From Galbibacter sp038433465 (GTDB taxonomy: Bacteria > Bacteroidota > Bacteroidia > Flavobacteriales > Flavobacteriaceae): a stretch of 64,000 bases of DNA. The stretch is from positions 124,001-188,000 of the forward strand of contig NZ_JAESVF010000005.1 in assembly GCF_038433465.1 (NCBI RefSeq), written 5' to 3'. The first letter of the stretch is position 1; each line of letters opens with the position of its first letter. Positions 54,660 to 63,534 of this stretch are shown piece by piece. The translations under genes were made by a program, and so were the position numbers. A model generated the notes under the pieces. It was not told the DNA's origin, did no database searches, and saw only the letters and a program-made list of their open reading frames with translations.

Positions 54660-56124
54660 ATAAGATTTCTCTTTCTTCGGGAGTTGGTTTGCTTGAAATA
54701 AGTAGTAAACCGATAAAAGTAAGTACTCCGTTTAAAATCAAAACAAAAAATCCGAATTCAAATCCAAATTGAGTTTGTGTCCAAGTGCTAATTACATACG
54801 CTAAAACAGGTGATAAAATGGCAACAATTGGCACCCATTTATCATTTGCTTTCAGTTTGGTAAAGAGTCCGAAGCTATACAAACCAAGTAAAGGACCGTA
54901 GGTGTACCCAGTGAAAACAAAGAGTTTCGCAATAACACTTTCGTCTTTAATAATGTATTTAAAAGCAATAATTACTAAAATTAAAACCAACGAGAATAAC
55001 ACATGAATTCTTTTTCTGATTTTCACTTGATTTTTTACATTGTATTTTTTTTCAATATTTAAAATATCCACACTAAACGAAGTAGTAAGCGATGTAAGTG
55101 CGCTATCGGCACTACTGTATGCAGCAGCAATAAGTCCGATTAAGAAAAATATAAAAACACCAATTCCGAGATAGTCTTTTGCGAGTACGGCAAATAAATC
55201 GTCTTTATGCGCATCGATTCCGTTTTGTTGTGCATATACCGTCATTAATAAACCTAAGCATAGAAAAACAAAGTTTACAACAGTTAAGACAATAGTAAAC
55301 CAAAACATGTTTTTTTGTGCGTCTTTTAAAGAGCGACAGGTTAAGTTTTTTTGCATCATATCCTGGTCGAGTCCTGTCATTACTACCGATATAAATGCTC
55401 CTGAAAGGAATTGTTTCCAAAAGTAATTTCCGCTTTTAAAATCATCAAAAAAGAACATTTTAGAAAGTTCGCTCGACGCAATATAATCAACCATGGTCTC
55501 GCCAGTAATATTCAAATCGTTATAAACAGTAACAATGGCAACGCCGAGTGCTATCAGCATAAAAAGTGTTTGCAGTGTATCAGTCCAAACAATAGTTTTA
55601 ATACCGCTTTTAAAAGTGTATAGCCAAATTAAAATAATGGTCAGCGTAACAGTAGCCCAAAACGGAACTCCCATTTCGTTGAAAATGATAACTTGTAAAA
55701 CATTGGCAACGAGGAATAGGCGGAAGCTAGCACCAACAACTCTTGATAGTAAAAAGAATGAAGCGCCTGTTTTGTAACTATTATTACCAAATCGTTTTTC
55801 TAAATAGGTGTAAATGGATGTTAGGTTGAGTTTGTAGTAGAGTGGGAGGAGTACGGTTCCGATAATTAAATACCCTAAAATGTATCCAAAAACCACTTGC
55901 ATATAGCCAAATTTAGAGGCTTCTACCCATCCAGGAACAGAAATGAAGGTAACGCCACTAAGCGAAGCACCAATCATTCCGAAGGCAACAACATACCATG
56001 GCGACTGCCTGTTGGCTTTAAAAAAGTTGTCGTTACTCTCTTCATCTTTACTGGTTAAAAACGAAACTAGAATTAAAATTCCGAAGTAAGCGGCAATAAT
56101 CAGGAGGATATAAATTGGCTTCAT
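54643..56124 (-). CDS. sodium:solute symporter (SSS family)
   Basis: The 493-residue membrane protein has about 13 hydrophobic helices. Signature segments of the SSS family include 'GASLSGVTFISVPGWVEASKFGYMQVVFGY', 'IKTIVWTDTLQTLFML' and 'LIGLIAAAYSSADSALTSL'. It carries out Na+-coupled uptake of an organic solute; the substrate (sugar, sialic acid, amino acid or other) cannot be told from the sequence. Its promoter should lie in the 79-base gap shared with recR. Confidence 0.87.
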   Translation of the reverse strand: MKPIYILLIIAAYFGILILVSFLTSKDEESNDNFFKANRQSPWYVVAFGMIGASLSGVTFISVPGWVEASKFGYMQVVFGYILGYLIIGTVLLPLYYKLNLTSIYTYLEKRFGNNSYKTGASFFLLSRVVGASFRLFLVANVLQVIIFNEMGVPFWATVTLTIILIWLYTFKSGIKTIVWTDTLQTLFMLIALGVAIVTVYNDLNITGETMVDYIASSELSKMFFFDDFKSGNYFWKQFLSGAFISVVMTGLDQDMMQKNLTCRSLKDAQKNMFWFTIVLTVVNFVFLCLGLLMTVYAQQNGIDAHKDDLFAVLAKDYLGIGVFIFFLIGLIAAAYSSADSALTSLTTSFSVDILNIEKKYNVKNQVKIRKRIHVLFSLVLILVIIAFKYIIKDESVIAKLFVFTGYTYGPLLGLYSFGLFTKLKANDKWVPIVAILSPVLAYVISTWTQTQFGFEFGFFVLILNGVLTFIGLLLISSKPTPEEREILFNTPQ

Positions 56125-56190
56125 GTGTTTTTTTTGTGTTATGAAAATACAAAACTATGTTATAAAATTTATTTACAACGCTTAAAATTG

Positions 56191-56198
56191 TAATTTCG
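56191..56198 (+). promoter_or_regulatory. -7 box TAATTTCG directly before recR
   Basis: TAATTTCG is a close match to TAnnTTTG and ends 5 bases before the recR ATG, implying a leaderless or nearly leaderless transcript, as for queE. Confidence 0.45.
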
Positions 56199-56203
56199 CA
56201 ACA

Positions 56204-56824
56204 ATGGAATTTTCATCTAAATTATTAGAAAATGCAGTCTACGAAGTTTCGCAACTTCCAGGCATTGGCAAACGTACGGCTTTGCGTTTGGTGCTACACT
56301 TATTGCGTCAGCCAGAAAGTCAAACTACCAATTTAGCATCTGCTTTAGTTACGCTTAAAACAGAAGTGAAATTTTGTAAAAGCTGTCATAATATTTCTGA
56401 TGTAGAACTTTGCGAGATATGTGCCAATCCGAAGCGAGAAGAAAAACTAATCTGTGTAGTGGAAGACATTCGAGATGTAATGGCCATTGAAAATACGGGT
56501 CAGTTTCGCGGAATTTACCATGTTCTTGGCGGAAAAATATCGCCTATGGACGGTGTGGGACCTTTAGATTTGAACATCGCTACGCTTGTTGAAAAAGTAA
56601 AAGAAGGTAAAGTTGACGAAATAATTTTTGCTTTGAGCTCTACAATGGAGGGAGATACCACCAATTTTTATATCTTTAAACAGTTGGAGCCTTACAAAAT
56701 TGTTACCTCTACAATTGCGCGAGGTATTGCAGTAGGCGACGAGCTTGAATATGCCGATGAGGTTACATTAGGGCGCAGTATTTTACATAGGATTCCGTTT
56801 GAAAATTCTTTAAAAAGTGATTAA
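56204..56824 (+). CDS. recR: recombination protein RecR
   Basis: The 206-residue protein has an N-terminal helix-hairpin-helix ('LPGIGKRTALRLVLHL'), a C4 zinc finger (C58, C61, C70, C73) and a Toprim domain ('ICVVEDIRDVMAIE'), in the usual order and length. RecR works with RecO and RecF in loading RecA at gaps. Confidence 0.95.
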   Translation: MEFSSKLLENAVYEVSQLPGIGKRTALRLVLHLLRQPESQTTNLASALVTLKTEVKFCKSCHNISDVELCEICANPKREEKLICVVEDIRDVMAIENTGQFRGIYHVLGGKISPMDGVGPLDLNIATLVEKVKEGKVDEIIFALSSTMEGDTTNFYIFKQLEPYKIVTSTIARGIAVGDELEYADEVTLGRSILHRIPFENSLKSD

Positions 56825-56924
56825 CAATAGATTGTGAAATCTCAAAGAAAAATTAATAACAAAAAAGCTTATTTTTTATTATTTTCGCAAAATAAGCAAC
56901 TTAAAATAGCTACAAATTATTGAT

Positions 56925-58271
56925 ATGGCAAGAATTGAATTAAAGCTCCCGCAAATGGGAGAAAGTGTCGCAGAAGCAACAATAACTTCTTGGTTGAAAG
57001 AAATTGGAGATACCATAGAAGCCGATGAGGCAGTGTTAGAAATTGCAACCGATAAAGTAGATTCTGAAGTGCCTAGTGAGGTGGATGGTGTTTTAGTAGA
57101 AAAGTTTTTTGAAGTTGATGCGGTGGCAAAAGTAGGCGACGTATTGGCGATTATTGAAACCGACGGTGATGGAGGAGAGGTAGCATCAACTACTGAAGAA
57201 ACTACTACCCATGAAGTTTCCGAAGAAACAGCAACAGCAATTGAAGAAGAAATAGCTGTAGTGAAAGAAAATGTTACTGCTCCAGTGGTAGATTATAGCG
57301 ATACTGAGAGGTTTTATTCGCCATTGGTGAAGAACATTGCTAAAGAAGAAAATATCAGTCTTGATGAATTGGAGGGGGTTCAAGGAACAGGAAAAGACGG
57401 TCGTGTAACCAAAGACGATATTTTAAAATACATTGAAACTCGTGGTAGTAAAACTACTCCAGCACCTGCTGTAAATACAGAAGTTAAAGAAGCTCCTGCA
57501 CAAAAGGCTGCGCCTGCACCATCTGTACCGCAACCAAAAGCGGTGCCTGTTTCAGTAAACGGACAAGACGAAATTATCGAAATGTCTCGTATGGGGAAAT
57601 TGATTTCTCATCATATGGTGCAAAGTGTGCAAACTTCGGCGCATGTACAGAGTTTTATTGAAGTAGACGTTACCAATATTTGGAATTGGAGAAATAAAGT
57701 GAAGAATGAATTTCAGAAGCGAGAAGGAGAAAAACTTACCTTCACTCCAATTTTTATGCAAGTTATTGCAAAGACGATTAAAGATTTCCCAATGATAAAT
57801 ATTTCTGTTGATGGAGATAAAATCATCAAAAAGAAAAATATCAATCTAGGAATGGCAGCAGCGCTACCAGATGGAAATCTAATTGTACCTGTTATTAAAA
57901 ATGCTGACCAGTTAAATTTAGTTGGAATGGCAAAACGTGTAAACGATTTAGCAGGTCGTGCTCGTGAAAATAAACTGAAGCCAGACGAAATTCAAGACGG
58001 AACTTACACGGTTACCAATGTAGGAACCTTCGGAAGTGTAATGGGAACGCCAATTATCAATCAGCCTCAAGTAGCAATTTTGGCCTTGGGAGCTATCCGA
58101 AAAGTACCTGCTGTAATCGAAACTCCAGAAGGCGATTTTATTGGAATTAGACATAAAATGTTTTTATCGCACAGTTACGACCACCGCGTTGTAAACGGAG
58201 CGCTAGGCGGACAATTTATTCAGCGTGTTGCCGAATATCTTGAAGCTTGGGATGCCGATAAAGAATTGTAA
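56925..58271 (+). CDS. 2-oxo acid dehydrogenase E2 (dihydrolipoyl acyltransferase)
   Basis: The 448-residue protein has a lipoyl domain (lipoylated Lys44 in E-I-A-T-D-K-V-D) and an E3-binding domain at about 128-165 ('VKNIAKEENISLDELEGVQGTG'). An Ala-Pro-rich linker (about 180-205) leads to the catalytic domain with 'SHSYDHRVVNGALGG'. The motifs fit branched-chain or 2-oxoglutarate type E2; which one is not settled because E1 and E3 genes are not adjacent. The 100-base upstream gap has no obvious box. Confidence 0.9.
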   Translation: MARIELKLPQMGESVAEATITSWLKEIGDTIEADEAVLEIATDKVDSEVPSEVDGVLVEKFFEVDAVAKVGDVLAIIETDGDGGEVASTTEETTTHEVSEETATAIEEEIAVVKENVTAPVVDYSDTERFYSPLVKNIAKEENISLDELEGVQGTGKDGRVTKDDILKYIETRGSKTTPAPAVNTEVKEAPAQKAAPAPSVPQPKAVPVSVNGQDEIIEMSRMGKLISHHMVQSVQTSAHVQSFIEVDVTNIWNWRNKVKNEFQKREGEKLTFTPIFMQVIAKTIKDFPMINISVDGDKIIKKKNINLGMAAALPDGNLIVPVIKNADQLNLVGMAKRVNDLAGRARENKLKPDEIQDGTYTVTNVGTFGSVMGTPIINQPQVAILALGAIRKVPAVIETPEGDFIGIRHKMFLSHSYDHRVVNGALGGQFIQRVAEYLEAWDADKEL

Positions 58272-58339
58272 AATAACCAACCAACTCGGAGGATAACTTT
58301 CGAGGAATTATACCTTCAATGAAGGATTAAAATACAATC

Positions 58340-59116
58340 ATGGAATTAAGTTTATCAAAACCGATTTGTTTTTTCGATTTAGAAACCACAGGAATCGATG
58401 TCGCGAAAGATAGAATCGTAGAAATATCAATATTAAAAGTATATCCAAACGGAAACAAGGAGAGCAGAACTTGGCTTGTAAATCCAGAAATGCCAATTCC
58501 ACCGCAAACATCCGCAATACATGGAATTACCGATGATAAAGTAGCCAACGAACCTACGTTTAAAGAACTGTCTAAAACCATTTATAATATGATAAAAGAC
58601 AGTGATTTGGCAGGGTATAATTCCAATAGGTTTGATATTCCTGTTTTAGCAGAAGAATTGTTGCGTGCCGATATCGATTTTGATATGGGAAGTCGTGTGG
58701 CGGTAGATGTGCAAACCATTTTTCATAAAATGGAACAGCGTACGCTTTCTGCAGCCTATAAGTTTTACTGCGGACAAAATTTAGAGGGAGCGCATAGCGC
58801 AGAAGCCGATACAAATGCGACTTACGAAGTGTTAAAAGCACAACTTGATAAATATGAAGAGCTTGAAAATAACATGAAGTTTTTAAGCGATTTTACAACC
58901 CGTAAAAAAACAGCCGATTTTGCTGGATTTATAGCTTATAACAAACAAGGAGAAGAGGTTTTTTCTTTTGGGAAACACAAAGGAAAAAGAGTGGAAGATG
59001 TAATGGAGCAAGAGCCAGGGTATTTTGGTTGGTTGCTAAATGCTGATTTTCCGCTGTATACCAAAAAAGTACTTACAGCTATCAAATTGAGAAAGCTAAA
59101 CAATAAGTTAAATTAA
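58340..59116 (+). CDS. DnaQ-like 3'-5' exonuclease
   Basis: The 258-residue protein has the DEDD exonuclease motif I at D13 and E15 ('FFDLETTG'), motif II 'LAGYNSNRFDIPVL' and motif III 'AHSAEADTNATYEVL'. A C-terminal segment with 'FGKHKGKRVEDVMEQEPGYFGWLLNADF' follows, typical of the DnaQ-like proteins in Bacteroidota. It is a nuclease of DNA repair or replication proofreading type. Only 14 bases separate it from the FAH-family gene. Confidence 0.87.
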   Translation: MELSLSKPICFFDLETTGIDVAKDRIVEISILKVYPNGNKESRTWLVNPEMPIPPQTSAIHGITDDKVANEPTFKELSKTIYNMIKDSDLAGYNSNRFDIPVLAEELLRADIDFDMGSRVAVDVQTIFHKMEQRTLSAAYKFYCGQNLEGAHSAEADTNATYEVLKAQLDKYEELENNMKFLSDFTTRKKTADFAGFIAYNKQGEEVFSFGKHKGKRVEDVMEQEPGYFGWLLNADFPLYTKKVLTAIKLRKLNNKLN

Positions 59117-59130
59117 GTATTGTTGCCCAA

Positions 59131-59742
59131 ATGAAGATAATTTGTATTGGTAGAAATTACACCGACCATATTAAGGAGTTGCAAAACGAAAAGCCTACAG
59201 ACCCTGTTATATTTATAAAACCAGATAGTTCTGTTTTAAAAAACGGACACGATTTTTACATTCCAGATTTTTCAAATGATGTTCATTATGAGGTCGAAGT
59301 GCTTGTGAAAATCAGTAAAGTAGGAAAGTTTATCGAGCCTAAATTTGCTCATAAATATTATAGTGAAATAGGTTTGGGAATCGATTTTACAGCACGTGAT
59401 TTACAAAGTCAGTTAAAAGAAAAAGGGCTACCTTGGGAAAAAGCAAAAGGCTTTGATGGGGCTTCTGTAGTTGGGAAATGGGTATCTAAAGACACGTTGC
59501 CTGCTGTTGATAATTTAAATTTTCAGCTAACAAAAAATGGCGAAGTTGTTCAAAATGCAAATACTTCGTTGATGCTTTGGAAGGTAGATGAGTTAATTTC
59601 GTATATTTCAACATATTTTACACTTAAAATTGGCGATATTATCTTTACAGGAACTCCTGCAGGTGTAGGAAAAGTTGCACCAGAAGATAAATTGCAAGGC
59701 TTTTTAGAAGATAAAAAAATGTTTTCTATTAAAGTGAAATAA
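59131..59742 (+). CDS. fumarylacetoacetate hydrolase-family protein
   Basis: The 203-residue protein carries the FAH catalytic core: 'IICIGRNYTDHIKEL', 'VIFIKPDSSVLKNG', 'DVHYEVEVLVKIS', 'GLGIDFTARDLQ', 'KGFDGASVVG' and 'IIFTGTPAGVGKV'. The E-x-E pair in 'YEVEVLV' and the Asp in 'GIDFT' are the metal ligands. Members act as acylpyruvases or oxaloacetate decarboxylases; the substrate here is not known. It sits in a same-strand run with the exonuclease and Hpt genes. Confidence 0.87.
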   Translation: MKIICIGRNYTDHIKELQNEKPTDPVIFIKPDSSVLKNGHDFYIPDFSNDVHYEVEVLVKISKVGKFIEPKFAHKYYSEIGLGIDFTARDLQSQLKEKGLPWEKAKGFDGASVVGKWVSKDTLPAVDNLNFQLTKNGEVVQNANTSLMLWKVDELISYISTYFTLKIGDIIFTGTPAGVGKVAPEDKLQGFLEDKKMFSIKVK

Positions 59743-59783
59743 ATAAAGACTATTACAAAACACCCAAAATAGAAATTAAATCA

Positions 59784-60122
59784 ATGAAATACAGCTTAGA
59801 CAAATTAAACGAACTATCGGGAGGCGACCAAGAGTTTAATGCCTCTGTGATAGAGACTTTTTTGTTGGAAACCCCCGAAGACCTAGCAAAATTAAAAGAT
59901 GCAGTAGAAAATAAAGCTTTTAAATTAATATACCAGTTTGCGCATAAAATAAAACCAAACGCAGATTTGCTTGGAGTAGAAGAAGTGCGCCATGATATGT
60001 TAACCATAGAAGGACATGCAATTGGCGACCAAGATATGGATGAAATCAACTTTCATTTTAAAAGAGCATCCGAAGAACTTCAAAACGCATTTACTGCATT
60101 TAAAGAATATTTAGAAGCCTAA
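59784..60122 (+). CDS. stand-alone Hpt (histidine phosphotransfer) protein
   Basis: The 112-residue protein is all-helical with the phospho-accepting His54 in 'YQFAHKIKPNADLLG'. This is the Hpt signature (xxHxxKxxxxxxG). It passes phosphate between a hybrid kinase and a response regulator; neither is encoded nearby. Its stop overlaps the start of cinA by one base, suggesting joint expression. Confidence 0.82.
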   Translation: MKYSLDKLNELSGGDQEFNASVIETFLLETPEDLAKLKDAVENKAFKLIYQFAHKIKPNADLLGVEEVRHDMLTIEGHAIGDQDMDEINFHFKRASEELQNAFTAFKEYLEA

Positions 60123-61369
60123 TGTTTGCTGAAATAATTACGATTGGCGATGAGATTCTTATCGGGCAGATAGTCGATACCAATTCGGCATTTATTGCAC
60201 AACAATTAAATCTTATTGGGGTTTCGGTATATCAAATCACTTCTGTTCAGGATGAAAAAGAGCATATCCTTCAGGCACTAAGAGAAGCCGAAGCGCGTGC
60301 AGACATCATTATCATAACGGGAGGTTTAGGTCCTACAAAAGACGATATTACCAAGCATACAATTTGCGAATATTTCAACGATACACTCGTTGAAAATTCC
60401 GAAGTACTAGCACATGTAGAAATGTTGTTTGCAAAGTACCTTTCTACACCAATTTCAGACTTAAATAGAAAACAAGCATTGGTGCCTTCCAAAGCTATTG
60501 TTTTAAATAATCAGTTCGGTACAGCCCCTGGGATGTGGATAGAAAAGGGAAATAAAGCTTTTGTTTCATTGCCAGGCGTTCCTTTTGAAATGAAGGCATT
60601 GATTGAAGGAGCGGTAATTCCGAAAATTCAAGAAAAATACGAGCGTCCGTTTATACTGCACAAAACTATAATGACTTATGGTTTGGGGGAAAGTGCATTG
60701 GCAGAACGCATCGAGGCGTGGGAAGACAATTTACCAGCTTACATTCGTTTGGCATATTTACCAAATTTAGGAAAAGTACGACTACGACTTACAGCCAAAG
60801 GTGTAGATAAGGAGTTGTTAGAAGTTTCGGTGTCAGCACAAATAGAGAAATTAACGCCACTTATAAGCGATATTTTCTTTGCTGTGGAAGAAGATGCTGT
60901 GATGGAAAAGCAAATTGGGAAGCTGTTAATTGAAAAAAATGAAAGCTTAGCAACTGCCGAAAGTTGCACAGGAGGGAAGCTTGCAGAAGCTATTACGGCA
61001 GTGCCTGGTGCATCAGCTTATTTTAAAGGAAGCGTTGTGAGTTATGCTACGGAAGTAAAAATTGAAGTTTTAAAGATTGCCCCTCAACTTATTGAAGATT
61101 ATTCTGTTGTGAGTGCACAAGTTGCTGAGGCTATGGCTGTAAGTGCTCAAAACCTCTTTAAAACAACCTATGCAATAGCAACAACAGGTAACGCAGGACC
61201 TACAAAAGGAGATTCTGATGCTGAGGTAGGAACAGTTTTTATTGCAATTGCATCTCCTGAGGGTGTATTTTCAGAAAAATTTAATTTTGGTGAACATCGG
61301 GAGAGGGTAATAAATAAGGCGGTTAACAAAGGTTTTGAAATACTTTGGAAAGAAATTTTAAAAAAATAG
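60122..61369 (+). CDS. cinA: CinA-family protein
   Basis: The 415-residue protein joins an N-terminal MoCF-like domain ('EIITIGDEILIGQIVDTNS', 'IIITGGLGPTKDD', 'LPGVPFEMKAL') with the C-terminal CinA amidohydrolase domain ('ATAESCTGGKLAEAIT', 'SAYFKGSVVSYA', 'TTGNAGPTKGDSDAEVGTV'). The combination removes NMN-type damage (NMN deamidase) and processes ADP-ribose in characterised members. The start ATG overlaps the Hpt stop. Confidence 0.92.
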   Translation: MFAEIITIGDEILIGQIVDTNSAFIAQQLNLIGVSVYQITSVQDEKEHILQALREAEARADIIIITGGLGPTKDDITKHTICEYFNDTLVENSEVLAHVEMLFAKYLSTPISDLNRKQALVPSKAIVLNNQFGTAPGMWIEKGNKAFVSLPGVPFEMKALIEGAVIPKIQEKYERPFILHKTIMTYGLGESALAERIEAWEDNLPAYIRLAYLPNLGKVRLRLTAKGVDKELLEVSVSAQIEKLTPLISDIFFAVEEDAVMEKQIGKLLIEKNESLATAESCTGGKLAEAITAVPGASAYFKGSVVSYATEVKIEVLKIAPQLIEDYSVVSAQVAEAMAVSAQNLFKTTYAIATTGNAGPTKGDSDAEVGTVFIAIASPEGVFSEKFNFGEHRERVINKAVNKGFEILWKEILKK

Positions 61370-61378
61370 AGTATTTGC

Positions 61379-61409
61379 TTGTCTTACAAGTGAAAAATTC
61401 GTTAATTTG
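61379..61409 (+). promoter_or_regulatory. Bacteroidota-type promoter of rpmB
   Basis: TTG at 61379-61381, a 21-base spacer, and TAATTTG at 61403-61409. It is one of the best two-part promoters in the window, serving the ribosomal-protein genes. The leader is about 30 bases. Confidence 0.6.
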
Positions 61410-61444
61410 CACCCTGTTTTTAAATAACATAAAGTTTTAGAAGA

Positions 61445-61681
61445 ATGTCAAGAGTTTGTGAACTTACTGGAAAGAAAGCGATGGTGGGAAATAATGTTTC
61501 TCACGCGATGAACAAAACAAAGCGTAAATTTGATGCTAACCTTATCAAAAAACGTTTCTTCCTACCTGAAGAAGATCGTTGGATTACGCTTAAAATATCA
61601 ACTTCTGCGTTAAAAACCATTAACAAGAAGGGGATTACTGCAGTTTTAAAAGAAGCTAAAGAAAAAGGATTTATTAAGTAA
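61445..61681 (+). CDS. rpmB: 50S ribosomal protein L28
   Basis: The 78-residue basic protein begins 'MSRVCELTGKKAMVGNNVSHAMNKTKRKF', the L28 signature with conserved 'NNVSHA'. It is followed 28 bases later by rpmG. The order rpmB-rpmG-DUF4295-ftsY is usual in Bacteroidota. Confidence 0.96.
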   Translation: MSRVCELTGKKAMVGNNVSHAMNKTKRKFDANLIKKRFFLPEEDRWITLKISTSALKTINKKGITAVLKEAKEKGFIK

Positions 61682-61709
61682 TTAATAGCTCCATTAAAAC
61701 GATATAAAG

Positions 61710-61892
61710 ATGGCAAAGAAAGGTAATAGAATACAAGTTATTTTAGAGTGTACCGAGCATAAGGAATCTGGACAGCCAGGAACTTCTCGTTACATCACTA
61801 CGAAAAATAAAAAGAATACTCCAGATAGACTAGAGATTAAAAAATTTAATCCTATTCTTAAGAGAATGACTGTTCATAAAGAAATTAAATAA
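61710..61892 (+). CDS. rpmG: 50S ribosomal protein L33
   Basis: The 60-residue protein has the L33 core 'IQVILECTEHK' and 'RYITTKNKKNTPDRLEIKKF'. It lacks the C-x-x-C zinc pair at its C-terminus, so it is a zinc-independent (C-) form, ending in K-E-I-K. Confidence 0.95.
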   Translation: MAKKGNRIQVILECTEHKESGQPGTSRYITTKNKKNTPDRLEIKKFNPILKRMTVHKEIK

Positions 61893-61901
61893 TTATAAGC
61901 C

Positions 61902-62054
61902 ATGGCAAAGAAGACAGTAGCAACCTTACAGACAAGTTCAAAGAGATTAACTAAAGCTATAAAAATGGTTAAGTCTCCTAAAACTGGTGCGTACACTTTT
62001 GTAGAAGCTGTAATGGCTCCAGAAGAAGTTAACGACTGGTTAAACTCAAAATAA
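61902..62054 (+). CDS. DUF4295-family small protein, 50 aa
   Basis: An ATG 9 bases after the rpmG stop opens a 50-codon frame (MAKKTVATLQTSSKRL..., ending NDWLNSK, TAA). This basic protein of unknown function lies between rpmG and ftsY in many Bacteroidota, as here. The place and composition suggest a ribosome-linked role; that is inferred. A strong terminator follows. Confidence 0.88.
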   Translation: MAKKTVATLQTSSKRLTKAIKMVKSPKTGAYTFVEAVMAPEEVNDWLNSK

Positions 62055-62078
62055 GAAGTTCACAACTTATTATATATT

Positions 62079-62110
62079 AAGGCTACTTTCTATACGAAAG
62101 TAGCCTTTTG
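62079..62110 (+). terminator. terminator after the DUF4295 gene
   Basis: AAGGCTACTTTC, loop TATAC, GAAAGTAGCCTTTTG. It ends the rpmB unit. Confidence 0.9.
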
Positions 62111-62116
62111 TTTTTA

Positions 62117-62124
62117 TATCTTTG
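62117..62124 (+). promoter_or_regulatory. -7 box TATCTTTG before ftsY
   Basis: TATCTTTG lies 44 bases before the ftsY ATG and directly after the rpmB-unit terminator, giving ftsY its own transcript. Confidence 0.55.
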
Positions 62125-62167
62125 AACTGTGTAATTCGAATTGATCAATTAACGTATTCGTTGTAAA

Positions 62168-63124
62168 ATGAGTTTTTTTAAGAAAATATTTTCATCAGAA
62201 AAAAAAGAAACTTTAGACAAAGGTCTAGAGAAGTCGAAATCTAGTTTTTTCTCTAAGTTAGGAAAAGCAGTCGCTGGAAAGTCTAAAGTAGACGATGAGG
62301 TACTTGATAACTTAGAGGAAGTTTTAGTAACGAGCGATGTTGGTGTAAATACAACATTAAAAATAATTGAACGAATCGAAGCACGTGTAGCCAAAGATAA
62401 ATACTTAGGTACCGACGAGCTTAATCTTATTTTAAGAGAAGAAATAGCTGCACTCCTTTCGGAAACTAATTCTGGAGAAGAAAAAGAGTTTACCATTCCT
62501 GCAGATAAAAAACCATATGTGTTAATGGTTGTTGGAGTAAATGGTGTTGGAAAAACTACCACAATAGGTAAGTTGGCTTATCAGTTTAAAAAGCAAGGAA
62601 AAAAAGTTGTTTTAGGTGCTGCTGATACTTTTAGGGCAGCAGCTATCGATCAACTTCAAGTTTGGGCAGATCGTGTAGATATCCCAATTGTAAAGCAACA
62701 AATGGGTAGTGACCCTGCATCTGTTGCTTTTGATACTTTAAAATCGGCTGTAAATCAAGATGCCGATGTGGTAATTATAGATACCGCTGGACGACTTCAT
62801 AATAAGGTGAACTTAATGAACGAGCTTACCAAAGTAAAACGCGTAATGCAAAAAGTTGTAGGAGATGCTCCTCACGATGTACTTTTGGTTTTAGATGGTT
62901 CGACAGGGCAAAATGCTTTTGAACAAGCTAAGCAGTTTACAAAAGCTACCGAAGTTACTTCATTGGCGGTAACCAAACTCGACGGAACCGCAAAAGGTGG
63001 CGTTGTAATTGGTATTTCCGATGAATTCCAAATTCCTGTAAAATACATCGGCGTAGGTGAAGGAATTGAAGATTTGCAAGTGTTTAATAAATACGAGTTT
63101 GTAGATTCGTTTTTTAAACAGTAA
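62168..63124 (+). CDS. ftsY: signal recognition particle receptor FtsY
   Basis: The 318-residue protein has an N-domain (about 45-100) and a GTPase G-domain: G1 'GVNGVGKTTTIGKLA', G2 'DTFRAAAIDQL', G3 'DTAGRLHNK' and G4 'TKLDGTAKGG'. 'GVGEGIEDLQVF' closes the fold. There is no long acidic A-domain, as is usual in Bacteroidota. It docks the SRP-ribosome complex at the membrane. Confidence 0.95.
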   Translation: MSFFKKIFSSEKKETLDKGLEKSKSSFFSKLGKAVAGKSKVDDEVLDNLEEVLVTSDVGVNTTLKIIERIEARVAKDKYLGTDELNLILREEIAALLSETNSGEEKEFTIPADKKPYVLMVVGVNGVGKTTTIGKLAYQFKKQGKKVVLGAADTFRAAAIDQLQVWADRVDIPIVKQQMGSDPASVAFDTLKSAVNQDADVVIIDTAGRLHNKVNLMNELTKVKRVMQKVVGDAPHDVLLVLDGSTGQNAFEQAKQFTKATEVTSLAVTKLDGTAKGGVVIGISDEFQIPVKYIGVGEGIEDLQVFNKYEFVDSFFKQ

Positions 63125-63127
63125 AAA

Positions 63128-63403
63128 ATGCCCAATAGACTTCTGGTTACAGTTACCAAAATCATTACATTTTACTGTATGTTTTATGCAGCTGTAAAGT
63201 TATATGCCGTTATTAGCGGATTGTGGTTGTGGCCAAATTTACTCATCGGGATTTTTCTAGCCATTATCGCTGCTTTAGGTTTTTGGATCATGAAAACAGA
63301 GCGATACAATTGGTTGTACTTAGGTGTTTGTGTAGTCTTACTATCGGCACTTCGGTACTACGAACCTTCATTATTACCTTATTTACAAGAACTTTTAGGC
63401 TAA
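63128..63403 (+). CDS. small membrane protein, 91 aa
   Basis: The frame starts 3 bases after the ftsY stop. Three hydrophobic segments are visible (about 10-30, 33-52 and 58-76), with 'LGFWIMKTERYNWLYLG' between the last two. It is an inner-membrane protein without a known family. Tight spacing suggests cotranscription with ftsY. Confidence 0.65.
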   Translation: MPNRLLVTVTKIITFYCMFYAAVKLYAVISGLWLWPNLLIGIFLAIIAALGFWIMKTERYNWLYLGVCVVLLSALRYYEPSLLPYLQELLG

Positions 63404-63449
63404 AAGTAATTTTAATCTTATAATCTTCGTTTAATACACTTTCAAGTTG

Positions 63450-63457
63450 TAATTTTG
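63450..63457 (+). promoter_or_regulatory. -7 box TAATTTTG before rimO
   Basis: TAATTTTG fits TAnnTTTG about 78 bases before the ATG at 63535. No clear -33 TTTG was found at the usual distance. Confidence 0.45.
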
Positions 63458-63534
63458 CCCACTGTTTTAAAACAAGCAGTGTTGCTGTTTGTTGCTGAAG
63501 TTTTTCAGCAGAGAAAATAAAAGAATAGGTTGTT

